Shown here: positions 25,201 to 35,500 of the stretch, piece after piece
How positions within the stretch are numbered: the stretch's first letter is position 1
Layout of the letters: each line of letters starts with the position of its first letter
From: Sarcocystis neurona
Lineage: Eukaryota; Apicomplexa; Conoidasida; Eucoccidiorida; Sarcocystidae
NCBI GenBank assembly: GCA_000727475.1
Contig: KL647290.1
Span: 3,483,373-3,547,372, forward strand
Direction: 5' to 3'
Length of the DNA: 64,000 nucleotides
Translations under genes and position numbers: made by a program
The notes under the pieces: model-generated
Databases searched by the model: none
Seen by the model: the letters and a program-made list of their open reading frames with translations, nothing else
Told to the model about the DNA's origin: nothing

Positions 25201-28200
25201 AGATCAATAAACACATAGAAAGACCTAAGTGCTGCAAACAAAGTAGGAGACAAGCAAACACGTATAAAGCGACAGAGCACGAAGAGGTAAGCAAATTGCT
25301 CTGTAAAGAACTGCAGCGATGTAGAGGAACAACGTAAAGAAACGACCGCGCGGCCGCAAGCGACGATTCCCGAAGCACAGGACCTCAACAAGTGTGTACG
25401 GACACGCACAGCAGGACACCTATATTCGAGGAACAACGTCCTAAAGGTTCCAGCTGATGGGAGAGGACTAGCGCCGGTTCGTGTTTAAACGTGTGTACAG
25501 CGCTGCGGAAGAGTCACCCCTTGCATCCTGAAGGCTTCTACGGCGAGGCCATAGACAGTAAGGCTGAGTGTCTATCTCCCTTTTTCTTTATCCATGCACA
25601 TACACACAAACAGCAAATATCTTTTGTTCTCTCCACAGCTGTGTCGGTGCAACGGTGCGGGCACGCAGATACACACAACTCACAAACTGCAAGTGCATGT
25701 AAGGTGTGAGACGGAACGTCTATACCATCTACGTATACATATTCTCATCACTCTCTCTAACTGTCTCTTCCCCTCTGTATATATATAGGGTATGCATGTA
25801 TGCACACACACATACACGTACACATATACACATATATAAATCTTTTGTGTGACGCTGCAGCTGAAGTGCATCCACTGCCGAGAGGCACAGGTGACTCGAG
25901 AGAGAAACTTCAGAGGGGCCGGTTTTACGCGCAGCGGGCAGCGGCGGGGGAGCCCACAATAAATCCTAGGAGTTCGTCTACAACGCTTTTATGATGCCGT
26001 CGAGCTTCGCTATTTGATGTCCTCGGGATGAGAGCAGGTAGACTATACCGTGGAGACTCACCTGAGGACTGGCGCGCTCAACTCACACCCCTGCGTTGGA
26101 CAAATGAGAAGTGAGCAAGCACCGGTTTGCAGGCAGACAGCTTTGTGCGTGGGCGTGTATTGTATCTCTCCACTGAATCCTTTTTCACTTCTGCAAGTGA
26201 AGAAACGTGAAAACCCTTCGGATAGTCGAAAAAATATAATTTGCCTCTACCTTCCAGGCGCTTGCCGGAAGAACCACCGTGTGCCCACACGGCTTCACGT
26301 TGGATTCCCCCTTCGACTCACGTCCTGAGAATATCTGTGCAGCTCCAAGAAGGCATACGCGTTTTTCGAGGAACTGCTTGTACTCTGCGTCCACCAGTAG
26401 CAAGCCCGACAGATGAAGTCACCGTCATGCTGGCAATACTGTTCGTTTGTCTCTGCCGTCAGGCACTGAACCCAGCTGGAAAGGGATCTTCTGCCTTTTG
26501 CGACTACTGCGGAAGAAGAACAGAACAGTACCAAAACCCTCTTCACGGTGCAAGAACTTTTTTTATAACGAACAGTGACGAGACCTGCGCCTCATCACCA
26601 AGACAGTCTCAGCAGCAACGCAAGTGTCAAATAGATATTCGTGAGGGAGATAAATGCCTTCTTCGGGTTCTCCTGCAAGGAAGTCACGTAGAAGCACGTG
26701 CCCTCGAGGGACGGACGCGTCAAACCACTGCCGCTGCTCGCACAACTGTTGAGGAAAGACGAATCAGCAAGGAATCAAAAAGAAGACGACGTAGCTTACA
26801 CTTTCTTGGCTCCAGCCTGAGCAGCGAAGAACGAGAGAATGCCTGAGCCAGCACCTACGTCCATAACAACCTTTCCCTCAAAATCGACTTTGTTGCTCAT
26901 TATCGCTTTGTAGTAGGCCGCCGTGCGGATTGTGTCTTGCAGAATGTTCATCTGGTTCGACAGCTTCCCATAATAGTGAAAGTAATTGTCTACTGCTCCA
27001 GCATCCATCAGCTGCAGGGGGGAAGAAGCAGCAGCAGCAGGGAGAAGAGCAGAAGTGCCTCCCTTGGCTTCCTCCTTCTGCTGCCCCGCCGCTCCTCGCA
27101 GCTGTTGCGGGTCCTGCGAACGTCCTGTCGGTGCGCAACACGTCTTCAGCTGCTCCGCCTTGTGCTGTGGCTGCTCACCGCCCGACGGCTGCTCGTGCTG
27201 CCGGTCAAGTGGTTGCTGTTGTTGGTGCTGCTCCTTCCCGTCGTCCTGCTGCTGATTTTTCTTCAGAGATTTGCGGCGACGCGTTGTATCGAAGCTATCA
27301 TCTTTCAAGCGGTCAGCGCTACAGTCTACTGCAGCCTCTTCCTCCACAACAGCAACGGCAGCGAAAGCAGAACGAGCAGCACACGCGGCAGCCGCAGCAG
27401 CGGCAGAGTCTACGTCAGTCGGTGGAACAGCAGTAACAGCAGCGGGACACGCAGCGTCAACAGGACAAGCGTCAGGAGATGAAATTCTTCGTCCACTTTT
27501 TGTCTGGTCGCAACCAGACGCGTCACTGCTCCTGTGGCTGAAATACCTCGTCGCATGCGTTACAAAGGCGTCAGCAGCACGACCAGTAGCAAAGCGCATC
27601 GCAAAAATGCATCCTTTGTCGAAGGAAGGCACAGCTTCCGCTCTGCCACATAAAGCGATAGAGTTGCATACAGATCGTTCTGCAGCAACATCAGCAGCAA
27701 TGGGAGCACCGGGAGCACACCTACCAGCAGCGGCAGCATTAGGAAGATGAGGATTGACAGCCTTAGCACTGCTGCCGTGAGAACTACCACTACATAGAAC
27801 AGGAGCAGCAACTGCTGCTAGTGCAGCCCGTCCCCCAAAAGGAACGGGAGCTGTTTCCGTCCCATCAACAGCAGCGGACGTTAGAGAGGAAGAGGAAGAG
27901 GCAGGAGTCTGCAGCACGGAAGTCGCCACAGCTGCAGAAGAACCAGCACGCTGCTGCTTCTGTGGAGGCCCTCTGTCCCGTGAAGAACAGCAAAGCACCA
28001 GGTCGTCACTGATGCGAAAAATACTACGAAGCGGAATATTTTCCACCACGCCAGTCAACGGCCATTCAACTCGCAAAAAGACCTCGTTCGCTCGTCCAAA
28101 GACTAAATCCACGAACGAGGAGAAGGCCTTCTGGTTGCTGCTGTTGCTGCTGCTGTGGCTGCTACTGCCGCTACTGTTGTTGCCACTTGTGCTGCTGTTG

Positions 28201-29012
28201 CTGCTGCTGTTCATGCCGCTAGTGGTGCTACTGTTGTCCGCGCTGCTGTTGCTGCTGCTGCCGCTTTTGCCGCTGCTTATATTGCTGCTGCTGGTGTTGC
28301 TGCGCGCCTGATCTGTCTGCGGCGTGCTCCTCCCCCAGGAGGTACAGAGTTCTTCATTTAGACGACACCCGTTGCTGCTGCTGTAATGGTGGTCGTCGCT
28401 GCTACTGCTGTCTCTGTCGCTGCTGCGCCTGCTCTCGATGCTGCTGCTGGTGATGGTGCTGCTGCTGCTACCGGCAGTGCAGCTGCTCCAATTTTTGCTG
28501 TTGCCACCTGCGCTGCCACCTGCGTGTGAGACCGGAACTTCCTCTCTTGCGAGAGAGTCCGGAGAACAACGGCTCACCAGCCGCAGAGCATCTGGGTCAA
28601 AGACAAACAATTCCGCATGAATTCTGTGTTTTTCCTCTCTTTTCCCATCCACAAACACTCCACCACCAGACATCAGGGGAATACAGCCGCATGCAGGCAG
28701 CATCACGTTGCATTTGTCTGTTCGCTCCCTCGCTTCAGCTCGTTGCTGCTGCTGCTGCGTGTGTCCAAACTTCTGCTGCTGATACCTGTGCAAATGCTCC
28801 TGCTGTTCCTGAGGCTGCTCATGGTGAGACTGGAGCAGCCCACATTCTTCCAAGCGGAAACGGTGCTGCTCCTGCTGCTGCGCGTGAAAAGGCGGCTGCT
28901 GCGCGTGAAAAGGCGGCTGCTGCGCGTGAAAGGGCGGCTGCTGCTGAATTTCCTGCTCCTGCAGCTGCTTCCCAGTAGGTAGCTGCTGCACCTGAGAATG
29001 CTGGTGATCCAT
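15612..29012 (-). CDS. CARM1: CARM1/PRMT4-type protein arginine N-methyltransferase
   Basis: This enzyme transfers methyl from S-adenosylmethionine to arginines of histones and RNA-binding proteins. Minus-strand exons: 29012-26800, 24251-24019, 21730-21557, 19768-19683, 18503-18446, 16878-16631, 15833-15612; all are GT-AG with matching phase, 3234 nt, about 1077 aa. The start is the first ATG after an in-frame TAA twelve codons upstream. Residues 1-100 are Gln/His-rich with three QQPPFHA units; about 175-290 are Ser/Asn-rich. The catalytic core starts near residue 672 with [20 protein letters not shown], then motif [20 protein letters not shown], the double-E loop [43 protein letters not shown], the THW loop [21 protein letters not shown], and DLK-DPVYRY. 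Both double-E glutamates are present. CARM1 is usually about 600 aa; the extra length is mostly in exon 1. A PH-like N domain may span [15 protein letters not shown] and later parts, interrupted by low-complexity inserts. Confidence 0.9.
17072..17199. repeat. Two copies of a short motif in CARM1 intron 5
   Basis: The 16-base string GTAGCCTCTAAACGCG occurs at 17072-17087 and 17184-17199, 112 bases apart. Flanks are partly similar (CATCGAG / CACCGAA before; GGAATA after). It looks like a decayed duplication. Confidence 0.6.
20380..20740 (-). repeat. CTG-sense tract in the 3' part of CARM1 intron 3
   Basis: The plus strand reads as degenerate GCAGCA/GCAACA triplets, so the pre-mRNA (minus strand) is CUG/UUG-rich. 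It lies 0.6-1.0 kb upstream of the exon 4 acceptor. The minus-strand open frames here encode Leu, Ser and Cys runs with no conserved motif. Confidence 0.7.
21360..21556 (-). repeat. CAG-sense tract directly after the CARM1 exon 3 donor
   Basis: The plus strand is GCTGCTGTTGCT-like, so the transcript is CAG/CAA-rich. It begins at the 5' splice site of intron 3, the opposite polarity to the tract at the 3' end of the same intron. Confidence 0.7.
21735..21912 (-). repeat. CTG-sense tract upstream of the CARM1 exon 3 acceptor
   Basis: The plus strand reads AGCAGCAGCAG with interruptions, so the pre-mRNA has a CUG-rich run ending a few bases before the acceptor at 21731-21732. It may take the place of the polypyrimidine tract. 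Confidence 0.7.
23180..23990 (-). repeat. CAG-sense tract after the CARM1 exon 2 donor
   Basis: About 800 bases of degenerate GCTGCT/GTTGCT on the plus strand, hence CAG/CAAC-rich in the transcript, start just inside intron 2 (donor at 24018). This is complementary in type to the CTG-sense tract at the far end of the same intron. Confidence 0.7.
26100..26750 (-). other. Coding-like minus-strand frames inside CARM1 intron 1
   Basis: Three overlapping minus-strand stretches look more like protein than the surrounding intron. 26745-26563 includes [17 protein letters not shown] after a good acceptor (TTCCTTGCAG). 26546-26295 includes [15 protein letters not shown], which faintly resembles a zinc-binding knuckle. 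26403-26185 includes [20 protein letters not shown]. They are in different frames and I could not join them with matching phase. A 201-codon frame is also open on the plus strand (26241-26846). This could be a nested gene, alternative exons, or chance openness; I do not recognise a family. Confidence 0.3.
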
Positions 29013-30396
29013 CTTCGGTCGGCGCTCCTTCTGCTGTGAACAGGGCTCTTGTTACTTTTACTGAAGGCAGTGTTGCTACAGGTGGTCCCAGTAGACGTGC
29101 AGCACCTGCTGCTGCGACTGTCCACGCTGCTTCGAGCTGGGGAGTAGCTCACGGCGGTGCTGGTCTTGTTCTACAGCTGCAGTTGCTGTTGCTGCTAGGT
29201 CTGCTGGTGGACCAGCGTTCTACTAGAATGCGATGCGCAGAACGAGCCTTCCCGACACTGCACTGAGCAGAATATTCTGCGCACTGAGAGTGTCTCAGGC
29301 AAACAGACGCAGCGAAACTGAAACAGGGCGAAGGTACAGTTGAGTGCTACTGGCGAAGAGAAGAATAACCGAACACTGGGAGCATTACCACAGTGTATGC
29401 AGGGCTTTCTCTGTCACCAGCACAAGAAATTGCACAAGCTGCCGACAGCTCTTGGCAAAATACATATATGTGTGTTCCAGTACACTTACGTTGTGTACAT
29501 GCGCACCTTTGCAGGCAGATTGCCTTGTATCCATACATACGTATATACACGCGTATAGACCAAATACGAAGAGAGGTTCGCAGCACATGTATTTTCTAAA
29601 AAATGATGTAATGGGGTGTGCCCGACTGAAAGCAGTGGCTACGCACACGCCGCTGGAATGTCATGAAAGAAAGCATTCGCAAAAAATTCCATGCATAAAA
29701 CTATTTCTTCGTTGTATGACATAGCAACTTTCTCCATACGTGGAGCCACCGTGTGTCCTAGAGAAAGAGTGCGACTACGCACTGATGCATGGATATGATT
29801 ATGTCTACGGATACTGCGGAAAGACTCTCCGTTGTATAGTATTCAAATGAAGCAACTTCTCAGTTAGTATGGGAGGACACTAAGAAAACTAGTGTTGTGA
29901 CCCTTGTTTGACAAAATTATTCACCTTACATTCAAAGAACGGTTAAGAAAGACTTAACTGCGGAAAGACTCTCCGTTGTACAGTATTCAAATGAAGCAAC
30001 TTCTCAGTTAGTATGGGAGGACACTAAGAAAACTAGTGTTGTGACCCTTGTTTGACAAAATTATTCACCTTACATTCAAAGAACGGTTAAAGCGTAGTAC
30101 TACAGCCGCAAACCGTGTAAACAGTCGATGTTTCTTCTTCCCTCGTAAGGGATATATTGTAGCTACATGGTTGATAGGACGCTTTGTGTCTGTCGCGCAG
30201 TAGCATCTGCGGGGTCAAGGGGTGGTAAAGGATACACTGGACGTCGTGGTCAAGGGCAACTCACGCGGACGGTGGCATTCGACATGCATGGCCATTTCTA
30301 TTTGGAGAAGTGCATACATACCTGTACCTGCAGTACGCCTTCAGTGTACGTGTCCACACTCCGCGTGAGTGTACGCCATGCATAGCACATGTGTAC
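29013..30396. other. Spacer upstream of CARM1
   Basis: The first 250 bases (29041-29265) carry a GCTGCT/GTTACT plus-strand tract just 5' of the CARM1 start codon, probably leader or promoter. The rest holds a tandem duplication and no recognised gene. Confidence 0.5.
29813..30090. repeat. 144-bp tandem direct duplication, two copies
   Basis: Copy 1 is 29813-29946 and copy 2 is 29957-30090. Each is 134 bases, starting ACTGCGGAAAGACTC and ending GAACGGTTAA, with a 10-base spacer GAAAGACTTA. I see one difference (TATAG versus TACAG near the start). Near identity implies a recent duplication or an assembly artefact. I see no terminal inverted repeats or open frame. Confidence 0.92.
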
Positions 30397-30998
30397 TTGG
30401 AACAAAGCTTCCTCCGTAAGCACACGCGCTACATCCGTCTGTAGGCCGTGCGTAACAGCGGAAAGGAGGATGGAGGCAAAATACTGAAAATCGAGCATAA
30501 TGTCCACATAGGGGGACGACGGGCGAAACGACCACTAAGGTAAATGTGAATAATGTGAAGGAGTAAAACCTGCACAATATGGCGGCGAAGGGTGCACCGG
30601 ACCTGCTGATCTGTGTGTGCTGGTAGCGAAAACATTTAGCGCGCTGCAAACACCGCTTACTGCAGGGAACTGCAAAAAGGTTGCACTGGCGCTGATAATG
30701 TGTGGTTTAAACCAATATCCAGCAGAGAGCCTAAATACCTGCAACAAGCAATTCAGGAACCACGGTGTCGGAGCCACCTGGAAGTTGACGGCCTTCGGAA
30801 CACGGAATTCTTACGAAGACAATCTCGTACGCAGTCCAACAAGAGTCTGTTTCGAGCCGAAATTTACTTGTTGTTTTGAAGACGACTTTCCACCGTTCAG
30901 CAAAATCTCTCGCTCAACATCACGGATCAACAAAGGCATTCCGATGAGAAACCAGACAACATTAATGGGGGTAGGAAAGAGCAACACTATGTTAGGGA
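30397..30998 (-). CDS. Fragments of an unrecognised membrane-protein gene
   Basis: Four exon-like blocks on the minus strand: 30998-30868, 30777-30739, 30669-30603 and 30534-30397. The first three chain in phase with good GT-AG sites. Block 1 has a hydrophobic run (NIVLLFPTPINVVWFLIGMPLLI) followed by a charged stretch; block 2 reads APTPWFLNCLLQ; block 3 includes FPAVSGVCSALNVF. Block 4 is open in two frames: one gives YVDIMLDFQYFASILLSAVTHGLQ, the other keeps phase with block 3. The 5' end would lie between 31 and 32.5 kb and the 3' end below 30.4 kb; I could place neither. No family recognised. Confidence 0.3.
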
Positions 30999-30999
30999 C

Positions 31000-32572
31000 T
31001 GCCAGAAAAAGCAACGCTGTCGTAACGCGGAGAGCCAACGAGTGACATCACCATAGATTTTAGCTAGCTGAACTAGCTTCCGCATGCTTCGTTCGTTCCA
31101 AATTAGACACTGCGCCTCAGAAGCAAGTGCAAAAACTACCTCGTGTGTGGGATGACATCCATCATGCTTTCAGAATTGTTACGTGTGACATGGTCGATTA
31201 CATGGACACATACATAAGTAGGGTTCCAGGAGGAGAAATCTGAGATCTGCTAGTGTCTACTGCACAGAACAAGACACAAGGACTACGCAGGCACACGTGT
31301 GGTTGTGGGAACAGGAAGCAACAGACAGCCACTGAGCAGTGCTGAGTTCCACACGTTGGCAGGCATGCAAGTAAAGGCTAGGTAGGTGTATTTGATTAAA
31401 GAAGCGCAGGTGTATCTATACATGATAGGTGACGGTATGAGCTTGCGTATGCGGGTGTACATATCGTGTCACACTGCAAGGGATGCTATGTGGTGTATGT
31501 CTGCACAGGCGTGTACATAGAGCACTATTCATACGTTAAAATGTTCTAATTACAATTATATCTACGTATCTGTATCTCTATTTCCATGGGGGTACTTACC
31601 CATACATATGCGTGCGTGCGTACGTTTCCACATCTGGGTAGCTACACCGTGGGTGCATGGGTGCTACGTTGATGAGGGGGTGGCGCAGGAGTTAATCGGT
31701 CATACTCTAGAGGAACACACTTTTTTTCCTTCCATGAAACGCCATGAGGAAGTCATTTCTAACCGCTTTAGGAAAACAGGCGGCACTTCTATTCTGTAGG
31801 CTCGCAAGCACCCGATGCACATTCACTATATCTGGAAATATATTAACACGTAGTGCACATATCTGGAGAGAAGAATAACTCTTCTCCTGCACAAGGATAT
31901 ATGCGGGCGCAGGTAAAGTGAAGTGACTGGTGGCCGGTCAGCGCCGACACTGAGCATACTCGGAGTGGGGATGGGATGCTGTCGCTATTCCAAAGTTACA
32001 AATAATTATTCGACTGGGCTGTATTTGAGTCCATCATACTCCAAACAAGGACGCTTGTACGACGTATGTGTGTGCTGCGTGTTCAAACATCTCCTGTCGA
32101 TCTGAGTGGCGACACGGGCCCCTGCAGGGATGATGGGTGATTAAGCAGGAGTGAAGCCTACGAATTCTTCAGCAAGCCAGGTGTCCAGCAGTCAAATCTC
32201 TAACCCCACTTGCAATACATTACACCCTTGCGAGGAGGCTTGCAGAGATCCACCTTTTTCCGCAGGCGCTACAAATGCTCACCGGTTGTAAATAAGGGAG
32301 ATGCAAATGGTAATCGCAAAGAGGCGTCGGCGTCAAAACGGATATGCACAAACGAGGAGAGCCGAGAAGGACGACGCACACGAAGCGGGCATAAGGACAT
32401 TCTCTGCTTTGCATACGCATAGCGTATGTGTGGACAGATATATATATATATATACATGTAGCTCTACAGCGTACGACGAACTGCAGTTTCTGGTGCAAAA
32501 CGTATGCGTATATCCACGAAGATCAACGCTTCCACGTATCATCAAAAGGGTCAACTGAATCGTTTCCGATTT
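31000..32572. other. Region without an assigned gene
   Basis: This lies between the stop codon of the NEK model (32573) and the membrane-protein fragments. A minus-strand stretch at about 32290-32400 with a good donor (CAACCG/GTGAGC) could be an exon of the latter gene. Otherwise I see only TA and TACG microsatellites and short open frames. Confidence 0.4.
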
Positions 32573-35500
32573 CTAGCGAAATGGTGGACGCAGAGCTTGA
32601 TCCACAGGCACCAAAAAGCGCTTCTGCTTTTTTTTTTGGAGTGGGTGTACACCAGAGACACACTTGTCTGGAGAAGTTTGTACGCCAGTGTGCATGTCCT
32701 CAATTGGACTGCAACCACCGTACAGGGATACAATGAAGGAAAATAAGTGGTAGCGACTATGCATAGAATTCCGAACCCTTCCGTTGGTACCGCGAGTCTG
32801 TAAACAAACTTGTGTAGTGTTTCACGGGAGTACCTCCAACACGTGTACACAGCATATTACCTCATCCGTATTCCTTTTGTTGAACATGCCAGTTAACGAC
32901 TGCATTAAGAAACCGGGATGTTCTCGTGTTTTCTGTGTTCGACCGTACGAACCATTGAAGTAGAAGTGCGTACACTGGGTAAAAAAAAACGACGAACGCG
33001 CCCACCATCAATCCGTACGCGTAAAAGCATCTGATTTACTGAGTCAGCATCAGTAGAGAGGAACACGTGTAGCGGGGACAATACCCCTGTATTCGGAAAA
33101 ATAACGATGCGATGGCAGACGTGGAGATGGGCCTAAACAGGTTAGAGAGTATTCACACTGCATTCAGCAAAAGTACAATGTACGGCCGTAAGGCATTTAC
33201 ACTTGTATATTGCGAAGCGGTTGCCCGAAGTCCAACAAGAACAATCTGCGAATGTGTCCGCCTCAAAAAGGACATCTCATTATTCAGCTTCGCAGGTGCT
33301 GTTGAAAGCTTGTGGCATCTGTATGAGTACTTTGGGAAAAATTCGAAAGCGCTTGCTCATTGAGTATGTGTCCTTTTCGCGGACGTCCTACACGGGAGAC
33401 ACGAGAGCGAGTTCTCCAGGCACGCGGCCTGGCAAATCCTTCAAAGTACAAGAAATCACTTCCATGATCAGCCGCTTCCACTCTTTACACGCATAGCGTC
33501 GGTACTCGATGCAAGCCGGGGTAGGCTGGCTTGATCGTATATGGGTATATCAAAGAGCGAGGGCGAGTTTCAGGGTTCAAAATGTACACACATATTGACT
33601 GCTCATACGTACGCGCTGTATAATTACAGTACGCGTGCGATGTCTACACTCACCGAAGGAGACGGGTATCTATAACGAATGTTTCGAGACGTTGTACGTG
33701 TACAAGCACGCGTGTGGACTTCCGCTTGCTTCTAATCGTCTACTCATGCGAAAAGTATGTGAAGCCGGTCTACACGTCCTGGTGGTAGCGCAGGGCGAGC
33801 TCGTATGTTATGACTCTATGAATGTGTGGTAGATACGGCAGTACTTTTTCAGGCAGACGCTCGCCGGAAGACAACGTAAAACGCGGGTTTGCAAAAATAC
33901 AACTTTGTTCAGGACAGGGCAAGTCGTGGTCGGGTTTCAGCAGTGGCTGCTGTGACAAAAATTGATACCCCTGCTTTAACGCAGTGGGACCCAGCATCTG
34001 CAAAGTCAATACACACCCACAGTCATCTGGCTCTCTACGAGAAATTAGACATACTGAATTATGCCCGTATGTAGTCTAATAAAGAGTGGCCCGTACCTAG
34101 AAGGATGTACGGGGTGAGTGTATTTACTTTTTTGTCTATATATGTGAAATGGCACTTACAAACGAAGAAACAGTCTAACACGCACGCATACGGGTGCGCG
34201 CTCCCCACACGCGAAGCGTGGACTCTTCTCAACATTCCCGTAAAAGGATGTGTGTGCCTACTGTGTCACACAAGTACGGCAAGGGCGTGAAAATATACAA
34301 GTGTAAGCCCTATTAAGCAATTTTGAAGCTTTTGAACGTAGGAACCGCCATGCAGTCGTGCAGATGTCTGTGTGACAGCAGGCCAACGCTGTATACTCAA
34401 TGAATATCTGAGCACGCGTCTAAGTGTAGAAGGTTACGAGTGCCGGACTCTATAGCACTGTTTTCTTCTTTCATGTCGCAGTTACCAGGGAGCAGCCTGC
34501 TAATCAGGTGCTGGACTGAAGACGTAGACAGTTCCGTATACAACAGGCGGCCTTTCAAGAAACGTGTGTTCTACGCGCACCCGTGCAATATGCGTCTTTC
34601 GTAATAGTTCGGCAATGACTTGGGTTTCCCTTACGACAGATTCATACGAACTATCAGTGCACACCGCACTGAGAACGGGCCCGCACAAAAACGGTCTTTG
34701 AACAGCAGTTTGCCTGCTGCGTGAGTGGAACTCACTTGAAGAAGGTACTTCTTCAAGGAGTCCAACTCCCGGATCACAGTTGACCTGTAACTCCCCGACG
34801 ATTGATCCGTTGACTGTGGGAAAACCTGAGCCGTCTCGTGGCCCCCGACGTTATCTATCTCCTGTACTGCTGAAGAACGGGGAGACGGATGTCGTTTGTG
34901 TTTGTGAGGGCAACCTTCCAATTGTGCACGTTCCTCCTCGCACCCATGTAAGAGGCTCTCACTTTCCTTTCTGTGCATTGTTGGTGAGTCTGTTCAAACA
35001 GCACATACGGCAGACACAGGAAAATCGTGTTCTTTTCTTTTGCCCCTGGGCAAATAGTATCTGCAGCCAGTCACCCAGCATCCGTAGCATTGTAGATTCA
35101 AGTAGCTCTTTTGTAGGTATTCGCCGTGACATGCCACAATAACGCAAACAGATGCCGCGTGTGCATGTATGGAATGTGCGTCGGCCTCTTTATGAATCAT
35201 GAACGCGGGCGGATCTATGTTATGCGTATGTATAGATGTTAGAAGAATGCTTGTCAAGATGTATCTCTGTTGCTGGTAAAGATGCTTCTATGAAACGCAT
35301 TGCGTTAAACTCCCTCACCTTAGGATAATTGTAACATAGATGGTTCGTTGATGCCCACCTGCTTGTACGTGTACGTATGCGTTGAGGTGGTTCCCAACTC
35401 AGGAGACATACGCGCGAAAGCGACGTGCAAGGAGCGTGCGTGTGCGCATGTGTACAGTCCGACGCCTACACTCTTCCGCACCTGACTGCGCAGGAGCGCA

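Noticed and set aside
27271..28311. Plus-strand Ala- and Leu-rich frames opposite CARM1 exon 1
   Set aside because: They are antisense shadows of the Ser/Asn- and Ala-rich coding exon, with no motif of their own.
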